A stretch of DNA of 64,000 bases from Myxococcus qinghaiensis (GTDB lineage Bacteria; Myxococcota; Myxococcia; Myxococcales; Myxococcaceae), in contig NZ_JAKCFA010000038.1 in assembly GCF_024198215.1 (NCBI RefSeq), positions 1 through 64,000 of the forward strand. The letters are read 5' to 3'. Shown piece by piece: positions 53,298 through 62,717 of the stretch. Numbering within the stretch: position 1 is the first letter of the stretch; every line of letters begins with the position of its first letter. Below the pieces are notes generated by a model. It saw only the letters and a list, made by a program, of their open reading frames with translations. It did not search any database and was not told the origin of the DNA. A program made the position numbers and the translations under genes.

Positions 53298-55601
53298 ATG
53301 GACAAGAACTTCCATCTGTTCGTGCGGAACTACCCCGGCGTGGGAGTGGCCGCGCACGTATTGACGCACCCGCATCTGGCCTCGTTCGCGCCGGACCTGG
53401 CGACCGCGCGACTGGACGTGGCGGAGGTCCTGGGACGGCTGCTCAAGCGCGGAGAGCTGAAGGATGCCCAGACGCACTGGCCGGACCTGCGCACGAAGAA
53501 GATGAACCTCACCGTGCGCGCGGTGCAGCACGGACGGCTGTTGCCCGTGCCCCTCAAGCTCACGGTGGTGACGCGCGGGGGACGCGGGAAGACGGAGCGC
53601 ACCAGCAAGAAGGGCGCGGCGAAGGGGCCCGTGCACGTGTGGATTCCTCGCGTGGACGTGGAGGGCTCGCTACAGGACCTCTCGGACCTGGAGGCCTATG
53701 TGGAGGAGCTGGTCCGTCACGAGCTCTACATGGCGCCCCTGGAGCGCCTGCACTCGCTGGCCTACCTGGGCGAGGAGACCGTCGAGACCCTCTCCGTGAC
53801 GGTGAAGTCCCGAGAGGCGGCTCGCGCGCGGATCATCGAAGAGCCCCGAGGGCCGGTGCGCCGCCCTCCCCCGCCTCCGGGTCTCGCCGAGGCGAGCCGC
53901 TGCCTCAACGAAGAGGCCCGCGCGGGACTGCTGGAGCGTGCGTGGGAGCGGGACGCGGAGGTCGGCCTGCTGGCGGAGGCCGTCACGGCGCGGGCGCGCG
54001 CGAGCGTGCTGCTCGTGGGGCCGCCCTCCGTGGGCAAGACGTCGCTGGTGCACGAGCTGGTGCACCGGGCGGAGTCCTCGGCGTCGGGGAGCTCGCTCCA
54101 AGGACTGGAGGTCTTCAGCACCTCGGGCGGTCGCATCATGGCCGGCATGCGCTACCTGGGGCAGTGGCAGAAGCGCGTGCAGCTCATGGTGAACGAGCTG
54201 CGGGTGCGGCGCGCGGTGCTCCACCTGGACAGCCTCTCCGAGCTGCTCTCCCTGGGGGGCGGCGACACGGGCCTGGACGTCGCGCGGCATCTGCTGCCGG
54301 CATTGGAAGGGGGCGAGGTCTCACTGGTGCTGGAGGCCACGCCGGAGGACGTCGCGCGCGCGGAGCGGACCCATGGCGCCTTCCTCCAGGCGCTGCGGCA
54401 TGTCGTCGTGGAGCCGCTGGTGCCCGAGAAGGCACGGGCCGCGGTGCAGCAGGCCTCCCAGCGCGTCGCGAAGGCGCGCAAGGTGCGCTTCACGCCCGCC
54501 TCATTGGAGCGCGCGGCGGAGCTGACGGAGCGCTTCGGTGAAGGTCCACCTCCGGGTGGCGCGGTGTCACTGCTTCGCGCCGCGACGGCGCAGGCCGAGA
54601 CGGGGACGGAAGTGGATGCGGGCGCGGTGACCTCCGCGTTCTGCACGCGCACCGGCTACCCGAGGGAGCTGGTGGACTCGTCGATTCGCCTGGACCCGGA
54701 CGCGCTGCTGCGCCGCTTCCGCGAGCGCATCGTCGGCCAGGACGAGGCCACGCTGCTCTTGCGCAACCTCGTCGTCACGCTGAAGACGGGACTCGCGGAC
54801 CCTTCACGGCCATTGGGGGCGTTCCTGCTCCTGGGGCCCACGGGCGTGGGCAAGACGGAGTCGGCGCTCGCGCTGGCGGAGTACCTCTTCGGCGACATCG
54901 CCCGGCTGGCCCGCTTCGACATGGCGGAGTACGCCGCGCCCGGCAGCGCGGGACGGCTGGTGGGCGAAGTGGGAGGCCAGCAGGGAGGGCTCGCGCGACG
55001 CGTGAGGGAGCAGCCCTTCGGCGTGGTGCTGCTGGACGAGGTGGAGAAGGCGGACGCGGGGGTGCATGACCTGCTGCTCCAGGTCCTCGGCGAGGGACGG
55101 CTGACGGACGGCACCGGCCGCACCGTCAGCTTCCGGAACACGGTGGTGCTGCTCACCAGCAACCTGGGCGCGGAGTCAGCGTCACGCTCGCTGGGCTTTG
55201 GCGGGGACACGCCTCGGGACATGGAGGCGCACTACCTGGGCGCGGCCACGGCCTTCTTCCGACCGGAGCTGCTCAACCGGCTGGACCAGGTGGTCCCCTA
55301 CCGCGCCCTCGCGCCGGACGTCATCAGGACGCTCGCGCGACGCACCCTGGAAGCGGCGCTGGGCCGCGAGGGCCTCTCACGGCGCGGGGTGAAGGTGAGC
55401 TTCGGCGAGGACGTGGTGGACTTCCTCGCGAAGGCCGGCTTCGACGCGCGCTACGGTGCGCGCCCGCTGAAGCGCGCGGTGGAGCAGCACGCCATCGTCC
55501 CGCTGGCACAGTGGCTCGCGATGCATGCGGGCACTCCGCACCGACAGGTGACGCTGCGCGTGGGCACGCAGGGACAGCTGGAGCTGGAGGCCCGGACGTG
55601 A
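53298..55601 (+). CDS. Third ClpA/B-like double AAA+ ATPase of the triad
   Basis: Encodes 767 residues, the short member without a C-terminal extension. The N-terminal domain (NFHLFVRNYPGVGVAAHVLTHPHLA) resembles the start of the first paralogue. AAA-1: Walker A GPPSVGKT (241-248); Walker B LHLDS (Asp311, Ser replacing Glu); the Arg-finger region is degenerate (LQALRHV). AAA-2: GPTGVGKT (513-520), LLDEVEKAD, SNLG, FFRPELLNRLD, FDARYGARPLKRA, intact; the pore-loop position reads EVGGQQGG. It lies 1 nt after the second gene, so the three are surely one operon and probably one complex. Confidence 0.85.
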   Translation: MDKNFHLFVRNYPGVGVAAHVLTHPHLASFAPDLATARLDVAEVLGRLLKRGELKDAQTHWPDLRTKKMNLTVRAVQHGRLLPVPLKLTVVTRGGRGKTERTSKKGAAKGPVHVWIPRVDVEGSLQDLSDLEAYVEELVRHELYMAPLERLHSLAYLGEETVETLSVTVKSREAARARIIEEPRGPVRRPPPPPGLAEASRCLNEEARAGLLERAWERDAEVGLLAEAVTARARASVLLVGPPSVGKTSLVHELVHRAESSASGSSLQGLEVFSTSGGRIMAGMRYLGQWQKRVQLMVNELRVRRAVLHLDSLSELLSLGGGDTGLDVARHLLPALEGGEVSLVLEATPEDVARAERTHGAFLQALRHVVVEPLVPEKARAAVQQASQRVAKARKVRFTPASLERAAELTERFGEGPPPGGAVSLLRAATAQAETGTEVDAGAVTSAFCTRTGYPRELVDSSIRLDPDALLRRFRERIVGQDEATLLLRNLVVTLKTGLADPSRPLGAFLLLGPTGVGKTESALALAEYLFGDIARLARFDMAEYAAPGSAGRLVGEVGGQQGGLARRVREQPFGVVLLDEVEKADAGVHDLLLQVLGEGRLTDGTGRTVSFRNTVVLLTSNLGAESASRSLGFGGDTPRDMEAHYLGAATAFFRPELLNRLDQVVPYRALAPDVIRTLARRTLEAALGREGLSRRGVKVSFGEDVVDFLAKAGFDARYGARPLKRAVEQHAIVPLAQWLAMHAGTPHRQVTLRVGTQGQLELEART

Positions 55602-55602
55602 C

Positions 55603-56553
55603 TCACGCGCCGAGCAGTCTCACGGGACGGCCCTGGCTCCACGCCAGGATGTCCTCCACCGCGTCGCGGTAGTAGACGGCGTGGTTCTCTCGCGTGACGT
55701 AGCCGAGATGCGGCGTGAGCACCGTGTTGGGGAGGAACCTCAACGGGTGCTCACGCGGCAGCGGCTCGACGGAGAAGACATCCAGCCCCGCCCCGGCGAT
55801 GCGTCGCTCGCGGAGGGCTGAGAGCAGGGCCTCCTCGTCCAGGAGCCCGGCGCGTGAGGTGTTGACGAGGTAGGCCGAGCGCTTCATCGCCCCCAGCTCC
55901 GCCGCGCCCACCACGCCCTGTGTCCGCTCTCCCAGCACGAGGTGCAGCGTGACGACATCCGACGTGGCGAAGAGCGCGGCCTTGTCGACGAGCCGCGCTC
56001 CGGCGGCCTCGGCGCGCTCGGCTGTCAGGCGGGGACTCCAGGCCACCACGTCCATCCCGAAGGCGAGCCCCACCTTCGCCACCTGCGTCCCCAGCTTGCC
56101 GAGCCCCACGACGCCCAGGCGCTTGCCGGACACCGTCTCCGTGAGCCCCGTCTGCCATCCCCCGGAGCGCAGCGACTGGTCCTCGGCGGGGATGCGCTTG
56201 AGCAGCGCCAGAATCAACGCCCACGTCAGCTCGGCGGCGGGGGCACCCACCGCACCCGTGCCACACACGGTGATGCCCTGACGTTGGCAGGCGTCCAGGT
56301 CGATGGCCGCGTTGCGCATGCCCGTCGTCACCAGCAGGCGCAGTCGGGGCAGGCGCGCGAGGAGCGACGCGGGAAACGCCGTGCGCTCGCGCATCGCGAC
56401 GATGACCTCGAACGCCTGGAGCGCCTGCGCCACGGCATCCTCTCCCGCGAGCGGCTCCCGGAAGAAGCGCGGCTCGAAGCCAGCGGGAAGGAGCGACCAG
56501 TCCGCCGAGGTCCTCGCGACGTCCAGGTAGTCATCCAGGATGGCCACTCGCAT
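55603..56553 (-). CDS. D-isomer-specific 2-hydroxyacid dehydrogenase
   Basis: Encodes 316 residues. The NAD-binding Rossmann motif is GVVGLGKLGTQ. The catalytic triad residues appear as NTSRAGLLDE (Arg), GLDVFSVEPLP (Glu) and LTPHLGY (His). It reduces 2-oxoacids or oxidises D-2-hydroxyacids with NAD(P); the substrate is not predictable, though the sequence resembles the phosphoglycerate/hydroxypyruvate group. The ATG has AGGAGGAG upstream; a longer in-frame start lacks one. It converges with the AAA+ triad, 1 nt apart. Confidence 0.9.
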   Translation of the reverse strand: MRVAILDDYLDVARTSADWSLLPAGFEPRFFREPLAGEDAVAQALQAFEVIVAMRERTAFPASLLARLPRLRLLVTTGMRNAAIDLDACQRQGITVCGTGAVGAPAAELTWALILALLKRIPAEDQSLRSGGWQTGLTETVSGKRLGVVGLGKLGTQVAKVGLAFGMDVVAWSPRLTAERAEAAGARLVDKAALFATSDVVTLHLVLGERTQGVVGAAELGAMKRSAYLVNTSRAGLLDEEALLSALRERRIAGAGLDVFSVEPLPREHPLRFLPNTVLTPHLGYVTRENHAVYYRDAVEDILAWSQGRPVRLLGA

Positions 56554-56838
56554 GGGCACTCCTCCTGCCGATGACGCTGCCATGACGGCGCAGCGAGCGC
56601 ACGTGTCGTCTCCCGGCTTTGTCGATGGGAGGACCAGGTCCCTCCCTCGGATGCAGTGCCTGCGCTCACGCCGCGGAGCCGTGCCCGCCTGCCCGTTTGC
56701 CCTCTGTCATGGGCCTCGCCCGGCTGTCACCGCGAGGTGACAAGGCTCCGGCGTGACACCCACTCCCTGTCGCCCGGGGACACTCTGCTATCGTCGCCGA
56801 CGCCCACTCCCCACCTGGTGCAGGAACCCTCCCCCTTC

Positions 56839-59838
56839 ATGCGCTGCGTCGACGAGACCGTCTTCATGAAGTTGTTGTTGGGCGAGCTGTCGCCCGAGGA
56901 GACCGCCGAGGTCGATGCCCACCTCGACACGTGCGCCGCCTGTCGAACGCTCGTCGCCGAGGGACTGCGCGCGCAGTCGCCCGACGTCACCACCACCGCG
57001 ACGCCCACGGAGCCCCAGCCCCCTTCCACCCTGCGTCGCGATGACTCGGCGCTGGAGAAGGGCACGGCGGTGGGGCGCTACCTCGTCCTGGAGCTGCTGG
57101 GCGCGGGAGCGATGGGCGTCGTGTACGGCGCCTATGACCCGGAGCTGGACCGCCGCGTCGCCCTCAAGCTGCTGCGCACCGGTGCCCTGGGCCTGGACGT
57201 GGAGAAGGAGCGCGCCCACCTGCTGCGCGAGGCGCAGGCCATGGCCCGTGTCTCCCACCCCAACGTGGTGGCCGTCTACGACGTGGGCACCTTCGGCCAG
57301 CACGTGTTCCTCGCCATGGAGCGGGTGGAGGCCCAGACGCTGGGCGAGTGGCTCAAGGCCGCGCCCCGTCCGTGGCGCGAGGTGTTGGACCTCTTCCTGG
57401 ACGCGGGCCGGGGCCTCGCGGCCGCACATGCCGCGGGCGTGGTGCACGGCGACTTCAAGCCGGCCAACCTCCTCGTCGGCGGCGACGACAACGTCCACGT
57501 CACCGACTTCGGCCTCGCGCGCCTGGGCGCCTCCACCACGCGCGAGAGCTCGCTGCCCGCGCGCGCCGACCCCCAGGTGGTAGAGCGCTCGCTGACGGGC
57601 GGCACGCCGGCCTACATGGCCCCGGAGCAGCTGCTCGGTGAGACGCGCGCCGGCGCCTCCGGAGACCAGTTCTCCTTCTGCGTGGCCCTCCACGAGGCCC
57701 TCTACGGCGCGCGCCCCTTCGAGGGCACCACCCTGGCGGAGCTGGCCACACAGGTGTCCTCGGGACAGGTGCGCCCTCCGCCCGCCGGCACGCGGGTTCC
57801 TCCGTGGCTGCGCCGCGTGCTGCTGCGCGGACTCTCCCGGCGCGCGGAGGACCGCTTCCCGCACCTGCAGGCCCTGCTCGACGCGCTCCAGAAGGACCCG
57901 GCCGCCAGGTGGAAGCGAGGGCTCCAGCTCACCGGCGCGGTGGCGGTGCTGGCCACGGCGGTGGGCCTCACCCATGCGGTACACACCAGCGGAGCCCGTG
58001 CCTGCGCGAGCGCACCGCATGAGATGACCACCGTCTGGAGCCCCGAGCAGGCCTCCGCCATCCAGGCCGCGTTCACCGCCACCGGCCGCCCCTATGCCTC
58101 CGCCGCATGGGAGCGCGTGCGCCGGGAGCTGGACGCGTACACCGCCGCGTGGACGACGACGCGCACCACCGCCTGCGAGGCCACCCGCGTCCGGGGCGAG
58201 CAGCCCGAAGAGGTGATGGCGTGGCGCATGCGCTGCCTCGACAACCGGCTGGCGGATGTCTCCGCGCTCACGCGCCTGCTGTCCCAGGCGGACGCCAGGA
58301 CGGTGGACGAGTCGCACCGCGCGGTGAAGGGCCTGCCGCCCCTGTCCGGCTGCTCGGAAGCGCTGGCGCCCGGCGGGGCCACGCTGCCCGAGGGCCCTGA
58401 AGCCCGGGAGCGCCACGCGGCGTTGCGAGCGACACTCGCACGAGGCCGTGCGCTCCTCGCCACCGGGCGCTACGCGGAAGGCGTCACGCTGGTGGAGCCG
58501 ACGGCGCTGGCAGCGAAGCGGGCGGCGAACCGTCACGACGGCGCTGAAATCTCCCTGCTGCTCGGCGAGCTGCGCGAAGGAGCCGGAGACTGGCGGGGCG
58601 CGGAGACCTCGCTCTTCGAGGCGCTGAACGCCGCGGAGGCCACGCGCCAGGACGCCGTGGCGGCGCGCGCCTGGACGCTGCTCGTCCGAGTGTCCTGCAT
58701 CGGCCTGGACGAGTACGAGCTGGCCTCACGCTGGAAGGACCGCGCCGCCGCCGCCATCGAACGGCTGGGCGGCGGCAACGAGCTGACCCGCGTCAACCTC
58801 CTCACCTACTCCGGAACCGTCCTGCGCAAGCAGCGGCGCTTCGACGAAGCCGTGGCGTTGCAGGAGCAGGCCCTGCTGATAGCGGAGAGCACCTTCGGTC
58901 CGGACAGCCTGGAGGTGGCGGACGTGCTCCTGGAGCTGGGCGCCACGCAGTGGGTCCACCCCCGACTCGCCGAGGCCCGGGCGCACCTGGAGCGCGCCGC
59001 CACCATCACCCGGCAGGCCCTGGGCGACGAGCACCCCGAGGTCGCCCGGGTGCGACTGGCCGTGGTCCCCGTGCTCAGGGACCAGGACGACCTGAAGCTG
59101 GCGGAGTTGATTGCCCGCGAGGCCCTCGGCGTCTTCGAGCGCACGCTCGGCCCGGACCACCCTCGCGTCTACGATGCGCTCAACGACCTGGCCTCCACGC
59201 TCGTCGTCCAGTCGCGCATGGACGAGGCCCTCCCCCTGTACGAGCGCGCGCTGACCATCGTCGCGAAGACGGACGGGGCGGAGAGCTTCGGCGCGTCCGT
59301 CATCCACGCCAACCTGGGCGTCCTCTATTTCCACAAGAACCTCTTCGACCCGTCCCTGGAGCACTTCCTGCGGACCATCACCCTTCGCGACAAGTCGCGC
59401 GGCCTGATGGACCCGTCCCTGGTGAGCCCGCTGCGCCTCGCCGGAAAAATCATGTCCACCAAGCAGCGCTACGCGGACATGCTGCACTACTGCCAGCGGG
59501 CCGTGGACATCATGCTCCTGCAACCGGATGACAGCTCCGGGCAGTGGACCCTCAGCCTGCGGGATTTGGGCACCGCCTTCCTCAAGCTGGACCGGCCCGC
59601 GGAGGCGCTCGTGCCCCTGGAGCGCGCCGTCGCCGGCTGGGACAAGGCGACGCCAGGGCCCGGCCAGCGCACCGAGGTGAAGTTCCTGCTCGCCCAGGCG
59701 CTGTGGGAGTCCGGCAAGGACCGCGCCCGCGCCCTGAAGCTCGTCGCCGAGGCGCGCACCATGGCCATGAAGGACGACCCCTCGGAGAAGACGCTCCCCC
59801 TCATCAACGAGTGGCTCGCGAAGCACAAGCTCCGCTGA
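56839..59838 (+). CDS. Ser/Thr protein kinase with N-terminal zinc finger and TPR region
   Basis: Encodes 999 residues. Residues 28-35 HLDTCAAC form the anti-sigma-type zinc finger. The kinase domain (about 79-345) has GAGAMGVVY, Lys100, the catalytic loop HGDFKPAN (193-200) and DFG (213-215). Gly replaces the Arg of HRD, so it is a non-RD kinase, a common myxobacterial variant. A transmembrane helix lies at about 351-370. Residues about 450-999 are repeated helical TPR units (ARAHLERAATITRQALG..HPEVARV; EALPLYERALTI), probably outside the membrane. GTG 56818 is an alternative start; no Shine-Dalgarno is well spaced. It may sense envelope signals through the TPRs. Confidence 0.9.
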   Translation: MRCVDETVFMKLLLGELSPEETAEVDAHLDTCAACRTLVAEGLRAQSPDVTTTATPTEPQPPSTLRRDDSALEKGTAVGRYLVLELLGAGAMGVVYGAYDPELDRRVALKLLRTGALGLDVEKERAHLLREAQAMARVSHPNVVAVYDVGTFGQHVFLAMERVEAQTLGEWLKAAPRPWREVLDLFLDAGRGLAAAHAAGVVHGDFKPANLLVGGDDNVHVTDFGLARLGASTTRESSLPARADPQVVERSLTGGTPAYMAPEQLLGETRAGASGDQFSFCVALHEALYGARPFEGTTLAELATQVSSGQVRPPPAGTRVPPWLRRVLLRGLSRRAEDRFPHLQALLDALQKDPAARWKRGLQLTGAVAVLATAVGLTHAVHTSGARACASAPHEMTTVWSPEQASAIQAAFTATGRPYASAAWERVRRELDAYTAAWTTTRTTACEATRVRGEQPEEVMAWRMRCLDNRLADVSALTRLLSQADARTVDESHRAVKGLPPLSGCSEALAPGGATLPEGPEARERHAALRATLARGRALLATGRYAEGVTLVEPTALAAKRAANRHDGAEISLLLGELREGAGDWRGAETSLFEALNAAEATRQDAVAARAWTLLVRVSCIGLDEYELASRWKDRAAAAIERLGGGNELTRVNLLTYSGTVLRKQRRFDEAVALQEQALLIAESTFGPDSLEVADVLLELGATQWVHPRLAEARAHLERAATITRQALGDEHPEVARVRLAVVPVLRDQDDLKLAELIAREALGVFERTLGPDHPRVYDALNDLASTLVVQSRMDEALPLYERALTIVAKTDGAESFGASVIHANLGVLYFHKNLFDPSLEHFLRTITLRDKSRGLMDPSLVSPLRLAGKIMSTKQRYADMLHYCQRAVDIMLLQPDDSSGQWTLSLRDLGTAFLKLDRPAEALVPLERAVAGWDKATPGPGQRTEVKFLLAQALWESGKDRARALKLVAEARTMAMKDDPSEKTLPLINEWLAKHKLR

Positions 59839-59853
59839 GCCCGGCGTCCACGC

Positions 59854-61392
59854 TCAGCGCGGCGTGGGGGACACCTGACGCTCGGCGGGACGGCCTCGGG
59901 CCCCCGCCGCCCACTCGTCCCAGACGTTGAAGGACTTCATCTGCTCGGTCAGGTCGGTGGTCTTCATGAGCGCCTCCACCTCCGCGCGGCTCTGCCTGGC
60001 CAGTCGCTCGTCCATGTTGGCGAAGCCCCACGCCAGCGCGCCCACCACGGCGGCATTGGTGCGCAGCGTGCGCGCGTCGCACTGCTCGAACTCGTCCGAG
60101 CGCGCATGGTAGTTGGGCCCGTACGTGGCGGACTCCTGGTTGGCGATGAGGTTGGCCACGCCGCTCAGCATGAAGTCCAGGTTGTCGGTGCCCACCACCG
60201 GCACGTCCACCTGAGTGAAGGGCCCCAGGCCCGCCACCGGGGCGAGCGCGCGCTCCACCAGCGGCACCAGCGGAGGCCGGCCATTGGTGAAGAAGCCGTT
60301 GATGCGGCCACAGCCGATGTCCACGGACAGCGCCATGGCATGGCCATCCAGCTCCGCCACGTGCGAGCGCACATACCCCGCCGAGCCGTACATCCCCTGC
60401 TCCTCGCCATTCCACAGCGCGAAGCGGATGGTGCGCGCGGGCTTGAGCCCCAGCCGTCGCATCTGCCGCGCCAGGTCGATGAGCATCGCCACGTTGGCCC
60501 CGTTGTCGAGCGCGCCGCCGCCCAAGTCCCAGCTGTCCAGGTGCGCGCCCAGGACGACGACCTCCTCCGGCCTGGTGGTGCCGCGCAGCTCTCCGATGAC
60601 GTTCTGCGCCTCGTAGGGGCCGCCTGTCTTCAGTTCCAGCGCGGCCTTCAGCGTGAGCGCGGTGCCGGCCCGCAGCAGTCGCTGCGCACGGCTGGCGCCG
60701 TCACGCTCCATCACCAGCATGGGCCGGGTGTTCTTCGGCCCCGTCGAGACATTGTGACGGTAGAGCTGATTGCCAGGACGGCTGCCCATGTAGACGACGC
60801 CCACCGCGCCGGCGCTCGCCGCGCGCGCCTCCACGCCCACCGCCTCCGCGTACTCGCGGAAGAGGCCGTCCACGTCCTTCAGCTCCTCCGTCTCCACCAG
60901 CACGAAGGCACCCTTCGCCTTCGCGCCTACGCGCTTGAAGTCCGCCTCGGTGCCCCGGCCGACCTCCAGCAGCGGCGCGGTGAGGCCTCCCTTCGGCGTC
61001 GCGGCGGAGAAGGGCATCGCCGCCACCCGGGGCGCGAAGCTCACGCCCTGGCCCTGCACCGTCACGCTCGCGGACTGCTCCAGCCACAGCGCGGGCATCC
61101 GGAAGGACTCCGCCGTCGCTGGCACACCCGCCGCGCGGAAGCGCTCCAGCGCCCACTTCACCGCGCGACGGTTGGACTCCGAGCCCGTCGCGCGCCCACC
61201 CACCTCGTCCACCAGCGAGCGCAGGTCCTCCACCATCGGCGTGGCGCCCAGCACGGCCCCCGTCAACACCATCGCCTCGCGCTCGCGCACCCCGGGCGCG
61301 CCGGCCTCAGGGGCCTCTCCTCGCGCGGGTGACACGAGGACCAGCGACAGCAATGCGGCGCTCCAACTCCACGACCTGGGGGATGGCGTCAT
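59854..61392 (-). CDS. Secreted M28-family zinc metallopeptidase
   Basis: Encodes 512 residues. The signal peptide ends near PARGEA. A protease-associated domain lies at about 130-290. The M28 core has two-zinc ligands: GAHLDSWDLGGGALDNGAN (His, Asp), WNGEEQGMYGS (catalytic and ligand Glu), VDIG (Asp), and YGPNYHARSDEFEQ (His). It should act as an aminopeptidase or carboxypeptidase on peptides outside the cell, in keeping with a predatory lifestyle. GGGGAC precedes the ATG. It converges with the kinase gene. Confidence 0.9.
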   Translation of the reverse strand: MTPSPRSWSWSAALLSLVLVSPARGEAPEAGAPGVREREAMVLTGAVLGATPMVEDLRSLVDEVGGRATGSESNRRAVKWALERFRAAGVPATAESFRMPALWLEQSASVTVQGQGVSFAPRVAAMPFSAATPKGGLTAPLLEVGRGTEADFKRVGAKAKGAFVLVETEELKDVDGLFREYAEAVGVEARAASAGAVGVVYMGSRPGNQLYRHNVSTGPKNTRPMLVMERDGASRAQRLLRAGTALTLKAALELKTGGPYEAQNVIGELRGTTRPEEVVVLGAHLDSWDLGGGALDNGANVAMLIDLARQMRRLGLKPARTIRFALWNGEEQGMYGSAGYVRSHVAELDGHAMALSVDIGCGRINGFFTNGRPPLVPLVERALAPVAGLGPFTQVDVPVVGTDNLDFMLSGVANLIANQESATYGPNYHARSDEFEQCDARTLRTNAAVVGALAWGFANMDERLARQSRAEVEALMKTTDLTEQMKSFNVWDEWAAGARGRPAERQVSPTPR

Positions 61393-61602
61393 GTCCCCAG
61401 CTTTCCCAGCCTCACGGGTTTCATTCAAGGCGCGGAGTGCCAAGGCTTCCTCGGCCCATCCGACTACAAGCACAAACTTCGTTTCACGTTGATTGCTTGA
61501 GTTTCAGTTTCAGGGGTGGCAGACGGGCGCGAACACCCAGGGCGGTCGCCGGAAGAGCGAAACAACCCGTGCCTCCGTCCTCACTGACACGGGGCCGAGA
61601 CG

Positions 61603-62598
61603 ATGCGTGGAAACCTGAAGCAAGCCTGGCTGTGGATGCTGCCGGTGGCCTTCCTGAGCGCCTGTGGTGGCGCTCCCGAGGCCATGCTCGAAGACGGGAC
61701 GCTGGAGGAAGGCGCGCACGCGCTCATCTCCGCGCCGCCGATTCCTCCCAGCGGCAACATCGCTGACAGCACCACGCTCAAGGGGCCGCTGACCATTGGC
61801 GGCGCGGTGGCGGGCTATCCGACCACCTTCCCGGGATACTTCGGCTACACGCTCCAGGCGAACGCGGGCGCGCAGCTCGCGCTGGAGGTGACGCACCTGG
61901 GCAGCTCCATGTACCTGGACACCGGGCTGTTCCTCTACGGCCCGAAGGACGCCAACGGCAGCTACGGCGCCACCCTGCACGCGCAGGATGACGACTCCGG
62001 CTACGGCACGCTGAGCAAGCTGGGCCTGGTGACGATTCCGAAGACGGGCGAGTACCTGGTGGTGGTGGGCTTCGTGAACGCGGTGGACAAGCAGTTCCGC
62101 CTCCAGGCGTCGTGCATCGGCGGCACCTGTCTGCCCAATCCGCAGCCGGCGCCCGCGGGCTCCCCGCTCACCTTCGTGGAGCAGCCGCTCACCGCGCGTC
62201 TCCAGTACGCGCTCGACACGGCCAACACCGCGCGCGAGGAGATGGTGTCGTACGTGCGCCGGCTCGACTACCAGTGGCAGTACTCAGGTGAGGCCACGCT
62301 CAACCAGGCCACCGCGGCGGTGCTCGCCCAGAGCCGCTACAGCGGCTACCGCGGTGACCCGACTCCGGCGGTGTTGACGCTGACGGAGATGAGCAACGAG
62401 ATGTTCCTGCAGTTCAAGCCGCTGCTGCCCGTCATGCTGGAGACGTACAGCAACGGCACGGAGACGGTGCAGGTGAAGCGCTACTACCGCACGTTCTCCA
62501 CGGGCCCCAACGGAGACAACTGGCGATGGCTGTACGTCATCCTCCTGCCCCAGTCGTACAAAGTCCTGGTGTACGAGCAGACGGCCCACGAAATCTGA
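61603..62598 (+). CDS. Lipoprotein with PPC-like beta domain
   Basis: Encodes 331 residues with lipobox LSAC after a hydrophobic signal. Residues about 60-175 have the features of a bacterial pre-peptidase C-terminal (PPC)-like beta-sandwich (GYFGYTLQANAGAQLALEVTH, D.GLFLYGP, DDDSGYGTLSKLGL..I...GEYLVVVG). The C-terminal half is an unrecognised helical and beta domain. No protease domain is present, so it is a stand-alone binding or structural lipoprotein. Divergent from the M28 gene; a terminator-like hairpin follows. Confidence 0.75.
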   Translation: MRGNLKQAWLWMLPVAFLSACGGAPEAMLEDGTLEEGAHALISAPPIPPSGNIADSTTLKGPLTIGGAVAGYPTTFPGYFGYTLQANAGAQLALEVTHLGSSMYLDTGLFLYGPKDANGSYGATLHAQDDDSGYGTLSKLGLVTIPKTGEYLVVVGFVNAVDKQFRLQASCIGGTCLPNPQPAPAGSPLTFVEQPLTARLQYALDTANTAREEMVSYVRRLDYQWQYSGEATLNQATAAVLAQSRYSGYRGDPTPAVLTLTEMSNEMFLQFKPLLPVMLETYSNGTETVQVKRYYRTFSTGPNGDNWRWLYVILLPQSYKVLVYEQTAHEI

Positions 62599-62604
62599 GG
62601 GCCC

Positions 62605-62632
62605 GGGCTGGCGGCCCGTCGAGCGCCAGCCC
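62605..62632 (+). terminator. Terminator after the PPC-like lipoprotein
   Basis: A perfect 9-bp stem GGGCTGGCG/CGCCAGCCC with a 10-nt loop, followed by TTCGCTTCT, 6 nt after the stop. Confidence 0.6.
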
Positions 62633-62668
62633 TTCGCTTCTCCCTGACTTCGGGGCGGGGCCAGCCTT

Positions 62669-62717
62669 CCGCCAGCTCGCTTCCTGGCGGGCTCGCGGCT
62701 CCCCGGGAGTCCCGGGG
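62669..62717 (+). other. Two further intergenic hairpins before the PAS kinase
   Basis: CCGCCAG/CTGGCGG (62669-62675, 62684-62690) and the near-palindrome CCCCGGGA-GT-CCCGGGG (62701-62717) lie in the 215-nt gap. They may be a structured 5' leader or protein-binding sites; no known RNA family is recognised. Confidence 0.35.

Noticed and set aside
49826-53305. An 1159-codon open frame on the minus strand, opposite the second AAA+ gene (and a similar 916-codon frame at 46476-49226)
   Set aside because: Low-complexity antisense translations caused by GC bias; the plus-strand genes carry all Walker and sensor motifs.
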